The notes under the pieces were generated by a model. That model saw nothing but the letters and a program-made list of their open reading frames with translations, ran no database searches and was not told where the DNA came from. From Deltaproteobacteria bacterium (GTDB lineage: Bacteria; Desulfobacterota; Desulfobacteria; Desulfobacterales; Desulfosarcinaceae), in assembly GCA_021824175.1 (NCBI GenBank), contig JAKALP010000001.1, positions 186,001 through 250,000 on the forward strand: 64,000 bases of DNA, written 5' to 3'. Made by a program: the position numbers and the translations under genes. Position 1 is the first letter of the stretch. Each line of letters starts with the position of its first letter. This document shows, one piece after another, positions 1 through 7,578 of the stretch.

Positions 1-354
1 GATCAGCGATGATTCACAAATGTCCGCTTTCCCGATAGTGATCATTACTTAGACTTGGCGCCGGTCAGGCCCCACTTTATGCACGGTTAACCTGTGACAT
101 GATTGGTTCTTCATTCAGAGCAACCGCATTTGAACTCTTCTATTCGAGTAGTCACCCTTATTGGCATCAGCATCAATTCTTTTATTGCAAAAGATGAAAG
201 CGAAGAACAAAAATTTGAGTATAGGTTAATTAAGGCCATGGACTTATTTGATTCTAAAGCTCTTGTCTTTCAAGAGTTCAAGGTACTCCTTGAGAAACCA
301 GTAGCAGATCCTATTGTCGACACAAAAACAACAGCCATAGGTAGGAGGAATAAC

Positions 355-846
355 ATGTGGCGAATCGCTCTGTTTATTATTTTGTTTATGCCTGCATTGG
401 TACTATGCGAAAATTATGTTGGGAATAAATATTCCGCCACATTGTTTTCAATTGAGATTCCTGCGGGCATGAAAATAGACGAATCTGATGTTAACCAAAT
501 TTGCCTGGTATTCGATAATGATCCTGATCAGGCTCTCGGAACTATAAGTGTGTCTTCCAAAAGCCATAAGAGTATTATCGACAAGGATGAGGCATGGCAA
601 AAAATCCGTTCAATGACACTTAGCGGAAGAACGATGCTTAGCGAAGGAGAGGTTCAATTCGCTGATCGGAAATGGAAAAGCATTTCAGTGATGGATGAGA
701 CTGGCAGCTGCAAAGTTAAAAGCAATGCTTTCTATGCATTCTCCCAAACAGCTACCTTTTCATTTCACTATCATTGTGATCCATCAAATTGTGAAAAAAT
801 CACAGATGCCTTTAATAAAATTACCTCCTCACTCAGAATCAATTGA
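355..846 (+). CDS. Small secreted protein of unknown function
   Basis: A 163-residue protein with a hydrophobic N-terminal signal (residues 2-17, ending near LVLCEN) and a mainly beta, polar remainder with cysteines at CLVF, GSCK and HCDPSNC that could form disulfides in the periplasm. The frame is open back to 103, but I chose the ATG at 355 because it has a strong AGGAGG (about 342-347) seven bases upstream and gives a clean signal peptide; the upstream 84 codons have no such signal. The region is more AT-rich than the following genes. I do not recognise the family. Being real is likely because of the ribosome-binding site and signal peptide; function is unknown. Confidence 0.6.
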   Translation: MWRIALFIILFMPALVLCENYVGNKYSATLFSIEIPAGMKIDESDVNQICLVFDNDPDQALGTISVSSKSHKSIIDKDEAWQKIRSMTLSGRTMLSEGEVQFADRKWKSISVMDETGSCKVKSNAFYAFSQTATFSFHYHCDPSNCEKITDAFNKITSSLRIN

Positions 847-919
847 AGAAGGTACAACGTGTGGGCACAGGACGGGGAGGGGCTGCCGTCTGTGATGCTG
901 GCCTTTTATTTGAAGAATA

Positions 920-1309
920 ATGCCCAACAAAAAGCATAAACATGAAGAATTGCTGAAGAGCAGGATCAAGCGCCTAAAAGATCTCGGTACAATTGATACA
1001 TGCGATAAAGGCATTAAGCCGCCGGTTGGATCAGTTATCGCAAATCAGGCCGAACTGGCGCACAATAATACTTATGGCCCACTGCCGGTTTTCTATGTCG
1101 ACAGGCTGGTGGTGTGCCGTGATTGCGGCAAAGAAGAGGTTTGGACCGCTCGGCAACAGAAGTGGTGGTATGAAGTTGCCAAAGGAAATATCAACTCTTT
1201 TGCGGTTAAGTGTCGCGCCTGCAGGAAAAAGGATCAGGAACGGAAAGCTGCCGCCAGAAAGATCCATTTAAACGGAATAGCCAAAAAAGAGACAAAGACA
1301 ACACAATAA
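920..1309 (+). CDS. Zinc-ribbon domain protein
   Basis: A 129-residue basic protein. The middle holds VCRDCGKEEVWTARQQKWW, followed about 25 residues later by KCRACRKK: two CxxC pairs that make a zinc ribbon of the type often annotated 'probable zinc-ribbon domain' (zf-trcl-like, with the aromatic WW/FF after the first pair). The N-terminal 60 residues are lysine-rich and the C-terminus is basic, which suggests nucleic-acid or ribosome contact, but that is inference. It stands alone, on the same strand as the secreted protein before it. The ribosome-binding site is weak. Domain call is secure by motif; cellular role is not known. Confidence 0.75.
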   Translation: MPNKKHKHEELLKSRIKRLKDLGTIDTCDKGIKPPVGSVIANQAELAHNNTYGPLPVFYVDRLVVCRDCGKEEVWTARQQKWWYEVAKGNINSFAVKCRACRKKDQERKAAARKIHLNGIAKKETKTTQ

Positions 1310-1346
1310 AGGCTTGCTCAGGAGTGAATTCTTTTCTTCTTCGTTC

Positions 1347-1856
1347 CTATGGTTTGCCCATTAACTCTTTGAGATTGATCTCACCCTTGGCCTCAAACGG
1401 CATTTTGCCGGTCCAGGCGCCGCCGCCCATGTCCAGATTTCCATTGACGGCATAACTCCATTTTTCATCGGGTGTTTCGCTCTGGGCTCCTTGGATCAGG
1501 CGGCGGGCCGCGCCGAAGAGATCCACCATGGAAGCATAAACCATGACGGTGACGATTTCGCTGCCATAGGCCGGGATCTCCTTTTGCGGACCAGCCACGC
1601 CTTTGGCCAGATGGCGGTCGTTGAAGCTCAGGTCGCAGTCGATGCCTTGGATGTTCAACGCTGTTTTGTTGGGGTTGAGCACGCGCAGATCCACTTCGAA
1701 CACGGTTTCAAAACCTTTTACTTCCGCGATGCGCAGTCCCGCCAGATTGATGCCGGGTGGCTCCAGGCCGCTGAGGGTGGCACAGCCGGTGAGGAGAAGT
1801 ATTAGGGCGGCAATGAGGCAGGTCGTATTTTTAGGGTGTGGTGGTTGGGGGTTCAT
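1347..1856 (-). CDS. LEA type 2 (water-stress/LEA14-like) lipoprotein
   Basis: A 169-residue lipoprotein. The signal peptide ends in the lipobox LLTGC (Cys about residue 25), so it is probably anchored in the outer or inner membrane facing the periplasm. The rest fits the LEA14/WHy beta-sandwich: VFEVDLRVLNPNKTALNIQG is the typical 'V.l.v.NPN...l.i.g' strand pair, followed by DLSFNDRHLAKG and a late AVNGNLDM strand. Family members in bacteria are small periplasmic proteins tied to desiccation or envelope stress; substrates are unknown. It lies downstream of the asmA-like gene on the same strand, separated by an 8-bp repeat array, and both products act at the envelope. Confidence 0.8.
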   Translation of the reverse strand: MNPQPPHPKNTTCLIAALILLLTGCATLSGLEPPGINLAGLRIAEVKGFETVFEVDLRVLNPNKTALNIQGIDCDLSFNDRHLAKGVAGPQKEIPAYGSEIVTVMVYASMVDLFGAARRLIQGAQSETPDEKWSYAVNGNLDMGGGAWTGKMPFEAKGEINLKELMGKP

Positions 1857-1862
1857 GGTTTT

Positions 1863-1958
1863 TTCGTTAATTCGTTAATTCGTTGATTGGTTGATTGGTT
1901 AATCGGTTAATCGGTTGATCGGTTGATCGGTTGATCGGTTGTTGGTTGAGTCGTTGAA
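1863..1958 (+). repeat. Octamer tandem array, TCGGTTGA family (12 units)
   Basis: Twelve uninterrupted 8-bp units of the form TTCGTTAA, TTGGTTGA, TCGGTTGA, with variation mostly at positions 2-3 and 8. The period is exact from 1863 to about 1958. The same octamer in the opposite orientation follows at 1990-2020, so the two arrays can base-pair around a 31-base spacer. It lies between two co-oriented minus-strand envelope genes. Confidence 0.85.
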
Positions 1959-1989
1959 TGGCCAAGTCGCGAAGCCCAGCCCCTGTTCC

Positions 1990-2020
1990 CAATCAACCAA
2001 TCAACGAATAACGAATCAAC
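1990..2020 (+). repeat. Octamer array, CAATCAAC family (inverted partner)
   Basis: Four units, CAATCAAC twice, a 7-base GAATAAC, then GAATCAAC. These are the reverse complement of the GTTGATTG-type units at 1863-1958. It ends four bases before the stop codon of the AsmA gene, so it sits just after that reading frame on the transcript. A matching array occurs at 32645-32684. Confidence 0.8.
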
Positions 2021-2023
2021 GCT

Positions 2024-4072
2024 CTACTGCTTCTGCTGACCAAACGGCAATCCCTTAAGCAGTTCCTGTCCCTTTTGCTCCAGATCTTTCTGAATATCTT
2101 CCTTGGGCGGCACCATCTTTTCGATGGACTTCTGATCCGGAACCATCTTCTTCAGTTCTTCGGCGTTGGGCAGTTGCTGGGTCAGCATGCTTTTCAGATC
2201 AGGTTTGAACGTGGGCTTGGAAAAAGTTCCGCTCACAATGATCGGCACCATCAAACCGGAACGTTGCTGAGTGTCGCCCTGGCCCACCAGGGTGGCCACA
2301 AACTTGGGCTCCACCCGAATGTTGAGGGCTTCCTGCACCAGGTCGGCCGTGCCGGAGGTCAGGACGCGCAGCAGGGGTGAGTTAAGTCGGGCATTTTCCA
2401 ACGTAGTAACACCCTTGTTGATGGAGAAGGGTGCCACCAACTCGGCAAAGTCGGTACGCGGCTTTTGAGCGGATTTTTCCGCCAAGCCAAAGGCGCTTTC
2501 AACGTTGCGCACCATATTGGCCAGATCAATCCCAACGAAGGCGCCATCTTTGAAAGTAATCTCCCCCTTGCCGTCCAACGTTTTTTTGATCAGGTCGGGT
2601 TGATCGCCTTCAAATTTCAAATTGATGCTGGCCGAGGCGTCGCCTTCAATGAGATCCTTGTTGAGAAAATCCTTGAGCAGGGGGCCGGCCTGGACCCCGT
2701 TGACCGAGAGGTTGACGGCCGTGCGGGGCTGATCCTGCTGCACATCAAAGGTGCCGGTGGTGGCGATTTGGCCCTTGTAAAGATCGACACTCATTGGATC
2801 GAGGTGGAAAATGCCGTTGCTGGCCGTGGCTTTGACCACGACATTTTGCATGCGGACGTTTTTAGCCTTCAAGGCGCCCACCTTGATCTGGGCGTCGAGG
2901 ATCAGTTTGCGCAGCGGGGTATAGTCGGTTTTTTTCTTTTGCTCAGGCGCGGGCGTAGGCGTGGGCGCGGCGGCTTCTTCGGCTTTCTTGGGCGCCGGCG
3001 GCGGCAGATAGCGGTCTACGTCAATTTGATCCAGGTCCGCTTTGAGTTTGAGGTTCGGTTTGTCAAATTCTTTGGCCTGGGCCTGGAAGGTCATCTTGGA
3101 ATCGTCCAGGGTGAGCTGGCCGTCGCTGAGGGCAACCGCTTCCGGTGTTCCGGAAATCTTCATGGCCAGGGCAATGGCATTGAGCACTTTGGGATCGGCC
3201 GGTTCCATGGGCAAGGGTTGATTCAGGGCCGCCAACACCTTGCGCGCCGAGAAGGCGGGGATATTGAGCTGCATGCTGAAGGCGGGTTTGTCCGCTGGAT
3301 TTTCCACCCGGCCTTGGATCTCGATTTTCATCTGCTGGAGCAGTTCGGCCACCAGATCCAGATTCACCGGGCTTTTGCCCGGTTCGGGTCCCACCGGCCC
3401 TACTTTGCCGGTGATGGTGATGGGCTTGCCGTCGGCCAGGACCGAAAAGCGCAGGCCGACCGGCTTATCCAGGGAAAGGTCGGTCAGTACCAGGTTGATA
3501 TCCTTGATTTCATGGCGGGTATGGGCGACGGCATCGATAACCAGCAGTTGGGCATTGGTGATGGCGAATTCTTTGGCTTGAAAGGATTTGATGGGCAAGC
3601 CAGATCCTCCCGTGGCGGGCGCCTGGGGTTTTGCGGCCGTAGCTTCGGCCGCCTTGGCGGTTTTGCCCAAGCCTTCGAGGTTGCTTTTGCCATCCTTGTT
3701 TTTTTCCAGAACAATGCGTGGGTCTTTAATTACAAAGCGTTTGATTTCAACCTCTTTAAACATAGACAGCAGCAAGGGCAGCAATCTGACACGCACTTCA
3801 AACAGACCCACCGAAACGAAATCTTTTTCGCTAAAGCCCGTTGGATTGCCCAGATGCACATTGGCCAGCGAGATGCCCACCCACGGGAATACCGATGGGG
3901 ATATCGGGCCACCTAAAGTAACCGGACGGCCCAGGGCTTTTGAAGCTTCGGCCTCGATGCGGGGTTTATATTTGTCAAAGCTGATCACCATGGGCGCAAC
4001 GATTATCGCGATGATGATGATGGCGATCAGGGCGGCAAGAGCGATGGCGGTCCATTTGACGATTTGTTTCAT
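2024..4072 (-). CDS. AsmA family protein
   Basis: A 682-residue protein with one N-terminal membrane helix (residues 8-31, ALAALIAIIIIAIIVAPMVI) followed by a large periplasmic region. The start of that region, DKYKPRIEAEASKALGRPVTLGG, is the characteristic AsmA N-terminal pattern, and the C-terminal third (KTLDGKGEITFKDGAFVGID through LNSPLLRVLTSG) matches the AsmA-2/DUF3971-type repeats. Proteins of this group bridge or organise the inner and outer membranes and are linked to phospholipid transport. A proline/alanine-rich linker with PTPTPAPEQ near residue 375 separates two halves. The ATG follows AAGGGAG at good spacing. A long open frame on the opposite strand is a codon-bias shadow. Confidence 0.9.
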   Translation of the reverse strand: MKQIVKWTAIALAALIAIIIIAIIVAPMVISFDKYKPRIEAEASKALGRPVTLGGPISPSVFPWVGISLANVHLGNPTGFSEKDFVSVGLFEVRVRLLPLLLSMFKEVEIKRFVIKDPRIVLEKNKDGKSNLEGLGKTAKAAEATAAKPQAPATGGSGLPIKSFQAKEFAITNAQLLVIDAVAHTRHEIKDINLVLTDLSLDKPVGLRFSVLADGKPITITGKVGPVGPEPGKSPVNLDLVAELLQQMKIEIQGRVENPADKPAFSMQLNIPAFSARKVLAALNQPLPMEPADPKVLNAIALAMKISGTPEAVALSDGQLTLDDSKMTFQAQAKEFDKPNLKLKADLDQIDVDRYLPPPAPKKAEEAAAPTPTPAPEQKKKTDYTPLRKLILDAQIKVGALKAKNVRMQNVVVKATASNGIFHLDPMSVDLYKGQIATTGTFDVQQDQPRTAVNLSVNGVQAGPLLKDFLNKDLIEGDASASINLKFEGDQPDLIKKTLDGKGEITFKDGAFVGIDLANMVRNVESAFGLAEKSAQKPRTDFAELVAPFSINKGVTTLENARLNSPLLRVLTSGTADLVQEALNIRVEPKFVATLVGQGDTQQRSGLMVPIIVSGTFSKPTFKPDLKSMLTQQLPNAEELKKMVPDQKSIEKMVPPKEDIQKDLEQKGQELLKGLPFGQQKQ

Positions 4073-4336
4073 ATGGGCTCCCTTGGGTTGAGCTGTGGCT
4101 TTTGGTTATTGGTGCTCCGGCAACTCTTACCAGGGTCAGGGCTGTTTTACAGGGGGCGATCGGTCAAAAATTCACCGGAGAGACTTCGTACCGTGGCGAT
4201 AACGTTTATGATTACCTTTAAACCGAATCGAAATCAAAGCAATTTAATGGAGCGGCCGGCGGTCGCAACGCTGCTACCTTTTGCTTGCCTTTTGGGTGGG
4301 ATTGGGTGATGCAGGGGAGAGATAGGAAAAGCGGAG

Positions 4337-5707
4337 ATGGATACACTCAATAATAATAACATTGCCCCGGCAGTGGAATCCCGCCCCCTGGCCGAGCGCA
4401 TGCGGCCACGCACCCTGGCGGAGTTCGTGGGGCAGTCCAAGGTGGTGGGGCCGGATAGCCTTTTAGCCCAGGCCATCGGCAATGACCGCATTTTTTCCAT
4501 GATTTTGTGGGGGCCGCCGGGCACGGGCAAGACCACCCTGGCCCGCATCGTGGCCCACGGTACCCGTTCCCATTTTGTGCACTTTTCAGCGGTTTTGTCG
4601 GGCGTCAAGGAGATTCGGGCCGTCATCGAAGAGGCCCGCCGGCAGCTCAAGGAGCATAGTCAGCGCACCATTCTCTTTGTGGATGAGATCCACCGCTTCA
4701 ACAAGGCCCAGCAGGACGCTTTTCTCCACCACGTGGAGAGCGGCTTGCTGACGCTGATCGGCGCCACCACTGAAAATCCCTCATTCGAAGTGATCTCGGC
4801 GTTGCTTTCGCGTTGCCGGGTTTTCACCCTATCGGCTCTGGGCCAAGAGGAGTTGCGCATCGTTGTGCAAAACGCCCTCCAGGACCAGGAGCGCGGTCTG
4901 GGTCGCCACCATTTGGCTTTGAGTGATGAAGCCCTGGCCCATCTGGCACGGGTTTCGGATGGCGATGCCCGCAGCGCCCTGAACAATCTGGAGATGGCCG
5001 CCTTTCTAACCCTGGCGCGCCAGGGGCCAACAGCCGACGACACGCCCCGCCGCATCGAATTGGCCGATGTGGAGCAGGCCATCCAGCAAAAGGCGCTGCA
5101 ATACGACAAGGCCGGCGAAGAACATTACAATCTGATCTCCGCGTTGCATAAAAGTTTGCGGGGCAGCGACCCCGATGCGGCCCTTTATTGGCTGGCGCGC
5201 ATGCTCATGGCCGGCGAAGATCCTCTATACATCGCCCGGCGCATGGTGCGATTTGCCACCGAAGATGTGGGCAATGCCGATCCCTATGCCCTGCGCTTGT
5301 GCATGGCCGCCATGGAGGCTTTCCGGTTTCTGGGACCGCCCGAAGGCGAGCTGGCCCTGGCCCAGGCCGCGGTCTATCTGGCCACGGCCTCCAAAAGCAA
5401 CAGCATCTATGAAGCCTATGGCCGGGTACGCGAGGCCATCGAGCAAACCGGCACCCTGCCCGTACCGCTGCATATCCGCAATGCGCCCACCCGGCTGATG
5501 AAATCCCTGGGATACGGCCGGGATTACAAGTATGCCCATAACTATGAGGAAGCCTTTGTGCCCCAGCAATATCTGCCGGAAGGGTTGCAAGGCACCCGCT
5601 TTTACGAGCCGCGGGAACAGGGCTATGAAAAATTCATCAAACAGCGGCTGGATCATTGGCGCGCCCAGATGGCCAAGAAAGTGGATAAAGACCACAAGGG
5701 TGAGTAG
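4337..5707 (+). CDS. rarA: Replication-associated recombination protein RarA (MgsA), AAA+ ATPase
   Basis: A 456-residue clamp-loader-like AAA+ ATPase that acts at stalled replication forks. Residues 17-35 (PLAERMRPRTLAEFVGQ) are the family opening; Walker A is GPPGTGKTT (residues 59-67), Walker B ILFVDEIHRF (about 112-121), sensor 1 lies in IGATTENPSFEV, and the arginine finger in ALLSRCRV. The C-terminal part (LHKSLRGSDPDAALYWLARML, then YKYAHNYEEAFVPQQYLP) is the RarA tetramerisation domain. Length is normal for the family. The gene stands alone, with a repeat array after its stop. Confidence 0.95.
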   Translation: MDTLNNNNIAPAVESRPLAERMRPRTLAEFVGQSKVVGPDSLLAQAIGNDRIFSMILWGPPGTGKTTLARIVAHGTRSHFVHFSAVLSGVKEIRAVIEEARRQLKEHSQRTILFVDEIHRFNKAQQDAFLHHVESGLLTLIGATTENPSFEVISALLSRCRVFTLSALGQEELRIVVQNALQDQERGLGRHHLALSDEALAHLARVSDGDARSALNNLEMAAFLTLARQGPTADDTPRRIELADVEQAIQQKALQYDKAGEEHYNLISALHKSLRGSDPDAALYWLARMLMAGEDPLYIARRMVRFATEDVGNADPYALRLCMAAMEAFRFLGPPEGELALAQAAVYLATASKSNSIYEAYGRVREAIEQTGTLPVPLHIRNAPTRLMKSLGYGRDYKYAHNYEEAFVPQQYLPEGLQGTRFYEPREQGYEKFIKQRLDHWRAQMAKKVDKDHKGE

Positions 5708-5714
5708 GTCTGAC

Positions 5715-5777
5715 CGTTGCCCGTGTGCCCGTGTGCCCGTTGCCCGTTGGCCCGTTAGCCCGTTAGCCCGTTTGTCA
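5715..5777 (+). repeat. Octamer tandem array, GTTAGCCC family
   Basis: About eight units beginning CGTTGCCC, then GTGTGCCC twice, a 7-base GTTGCCC, GTTGGCCC, GTTAGCCC twice and a decayed last unit. The period of 8 is clear. It starts eight bases after the rarA stop codon. Confidence 0.8.
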
Positions 5778-5849
5778 GATGGCTTGTTGAATGCCCAAAG
5801 AAAGAATTTCCTAATATTCTGCTGAGAACCCCGATATGAGAGCCTCTTG

Positions 5850-5878
5850 CGCCAGGGGAGAGGGTCGGGGTGAGGGGG
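5850..5878 (+). repeat. Dispersed GGGTGAGGGG element, copy 1
   Basis: Short G-rich element (CCAGGGGAGAGGG, then GGGGTGAGGGG). Related copies lie at 30291-30333 and 49512-49553. The rest of the 5708-6068 gap holds the octamer array before it and an AT-rich leader after it. Confidence 0.55.
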
Positions 5879-6068
5879 GCTCTTTTTTCTTTCGCCCCCC
5901 TTTTATTTTTTCTTCTTTGATTTACTTTATCCCAGTGAAGTGAAACGATTCCTTTGATCGTTCTTCATTGAAGGATTCGCGGATTTTTCCGCGTTTAAAA
6001 GTATTGGCCGGTATGAGGTGACGATCACCGCAAATCCGGCCAAAACCACGAGAGGAAGGAGGGTCAAG

Positions 6069-6692
6069 ATGTCTCAATTGATTGCTTGTAAATCCCGGGA
6101 TGGTGTCGTTTTTGGAGCTGATGCCAAAGCAGTGGATGTGGATGCCAACGGCAATCTGATCGAGCTCAAGGTTGAGCGTCTGCATCAACTTTCCGACCAT
6201 GCTGTTATTTTAAACGGCGGCGCGGTGGCGGGCGAGGCCATGTGCCGCGCGCTCAAGCGCTTCGTGGACGATGAGAACCTGCGAGATGTGGACGATATCC
6301 ACAAGGCCGCCCTGCCGTTTCTGGCCACCGAGTATGAGCGCTTCATGCGCAAAACGTGCGAGATTCAGCCCATTGATCCCATTCACCAGGTCACCTTTAT
6401 TCTGGGCGGAGTGAGCCGCAATGACTCCCAAAACCCGTTCCACATCTACCTGCTGTGGACCAAACGCAAGCTGCCGCTGCTGGACAGCGATGAAATCAGC
6501 ACCAGTTTCAGCGTGCCGCGCATCATCAAGCTTGAACATCGCTTGCATCATATAGTCCAACAACAAGGTGAGCTGGACCAGGTCATCACCGTGGTTCGCC
6601 AGGAGATGGAGCGATTGGCGCAGGTGGACGAAGAAGTGTCTCATCCCCTATCATTTGCTTACATCACCAGGGATGGATTCAAGCATCTATAA
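6069..6692 (+). CDS. Proteasome-fold Ntn hydrolase, serine at position 2
   Basis: A 207-residue protein of the 20S proteasome beta/HslV superfamily by pattern. After removal of Met the chain opens SQLIACKSRDGVVFGADAKA, like the TTT.GI..KDGVV.AAD opening of beta subunits. Counting Ser as 1, Asp17 (GAD) and Lys33 (IELK) fall exactly where the catalytic Asp17 and Lys33 sit in proteasome subunits, so a serine nucleophile is possible. There is no propeptide. The tail (HPLSFAYITRDGFKHL) is unlike canonical subunits. Start at 6069 is chosen for AGGAAGGAGG just upstream; the frame extends to 6018 without support. Peptidase or amidase activity is inferred, the substrate is unknown, and no ATPase partner lies nearby. 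Confidence 0.75.
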   Translation: MSQLIACKSRDGVVFGADAKAVDVDANGNLIELKVERLHQLSDHAVILNGGAVAGEAMCRALKRFVDDENLRDVDDIHKAALPFLATEYERFMRKTCEIQPIDPIHQVTFILGGVSRNDSQNPFHIYLLWTKRKLPLLDSDEISTSFSVPRIIKLEHRLHHIVQQQGELDQVITVVRQEMERLAQVDEEVSHPLSFAYITRDGFKHL

Positions 6693-6717
6693 TTCGCGGT
6701 CTAAGTGACGAGCAGGT

Positions 6718-6758
6718 GGCATCGGTGTCGGAACTCAAAACACTTCGATACCGATGCC
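6718..6758. repeat. Imperfect hairpin with GGCATCGG arms
   Basis: Arms GGCATCGGTGTCG (6718-6730) and CGATACCGATGCC (6746-6758) pair over 13 positions with one wobble, around a 15-base A-rich loop. It lies 26 bases after the Ntn-hydrolase stop. No T-run follows, so it is not a standard intrinsic terminator. Confidence 0.6.
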
Positions 6759-6840
6759 GAGGTGACCTCAAGCCGGCAACTATTTGTTGGGCCAATTGAT
6801 GGCTGCCAGCGAAGTGGGGGAGAGAACAAGGAGCATGCTC

Positions 6841-7023
6841 ATGAGTGAGAAGTTAAAGAAGAAAACCTTTTGTAAATGGGAAAAAGAAGATATCAAGGAG
6901 AATATCAGCGTCATCTATGATTTGACGGCCAAACCCAAGTATGTCTGCCAGAACTGCGCCCGTGTGGCCAAACAAAAGGTCAATCTGTGCAAGCCCTATG
7001 AATTTAAAAAAAGCGACGCCTAA
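6841..7023 (+). CDS. Small four-cysteine protein
   Basis: A 60-residue lysine-rich protein with KTFCKW, YVCQNCARVAKQKVNLCKP: four cysteines able to hold a zinc or an Fe-S site. I chose the ATG at 6841 because AAGGAG (6828-6833) is seven bases upstream; the ATG at 6835 is too close. The 3' end overlaps the start of the SixA gene by 26 bases, which suggests translational coupling and a role near that phosphatase. Not assigned to a named family. Confidence 0.65.
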   Translation: MSEKLKKKTFCKWEKEDIKENISVIYDLTAKPKYVCQNCARVAKQKVNLCKPYEFKKSDA

Positions 7024-7567
7024 ACCCACGCCATCCTCACCCAAAGCCAAGGGCCCCGCCAAACAAGGACCCATAAAAATTGTGAGCCTGATCCGCCACG
7101 CCAAATCCAGTTGGGATTTTGAAGGCTTGGATGATCTGGACCGCCCATTGAATCCCAGAGGCCGGGAAGACGCCGCCAAAATGGGACGTATTCTGTCTGA
7201 ATCGGGCTTTGCCCCTCAGCGCCTGCTTTGCAGCCCCGCCCTGCGCGCCATTCGAACCGCTCTGGTCATGGCCGAAGCAGTTGGTTTTCCATCACATCAA
7301 ATCGAAATGACGCAGAAACTCTACCATAACCGGATCGACGGCATGCTGGCATTGTTGCGCGCCAATGCCGATGAGGTGCGCTGGGTGGCCTGCGTGGGGC
7401 ACAACCCGGAGTTGACCGCCCTGGTCCATCGGCTGGGGGCCAAAGAGGTTGAAGATATGCCCACTTGCGCGGTGGTGGAGCTGCACTTTGCCATTGACCG
7501 TTGGAAGGAATTGGGCCAAGGTGACCCGGTGCGAGTGCGCTTTAAAGCGCCGAAGAACCATCCTTAA
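6998..7567 (+). CDS. sixA: Phosphohistidine phosphatase SixA-like
   Basis: A 189-residue histidine phosphatase. After a short Lys/Pro/Ser-rich N-terminal tail, IVSLIRHAKSSWD carries the RHxK/RHG catalytic motif, DLDRPLNPRGREDA is the SixA signature, and CVGHNPEL holds the second catalytic histidine. Family members remove phosphate from histidine in phosphorelay proteins; related enzymes act on other phosphoesters. The ATG at 6998 lies inside the end of the small Cys protein, and ppx/gppA starts 11 bases after the stop, so the genes probably form one operon. Link to polyphosphate is from context. Confidence 0.88.
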   Translation: MNLKKATPKPTPSSPKAKGPAKQGPIKIVSLIRHAKSSWDFEGLDDLDRPLNPRGREDAAKMGRILSESGFAPQRLLCSPALRAIRTALVMAEAVGFPSHQIEMTQKLYHNRIDGMLALLRANADEVRWVACVGHNPELTALVHRLGAKEVEDMPTCAVVELHFAIDRWKELGQGDPVRVRFKAPKNHP

Positions 7568-7578
7568 AGGGCATCCCC

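Noticed and set aside
103-354. N-terminal 84 codons before the secreted protein
   Set aside because: The strong AGGAGG and signal peptide at 355 mark the start; the upstream part shows no pattern.
1863-2020. CRISPR array
   Set aside because: Units are 8 bp without spacers; no cas genes in the window.
2465-3916. 483-codon frame opposite asmA
   Set aside because: Codon-bias shadow with no domain, start signal or membrane pattern. The same applies to 32966-34435 and 54956-56422.
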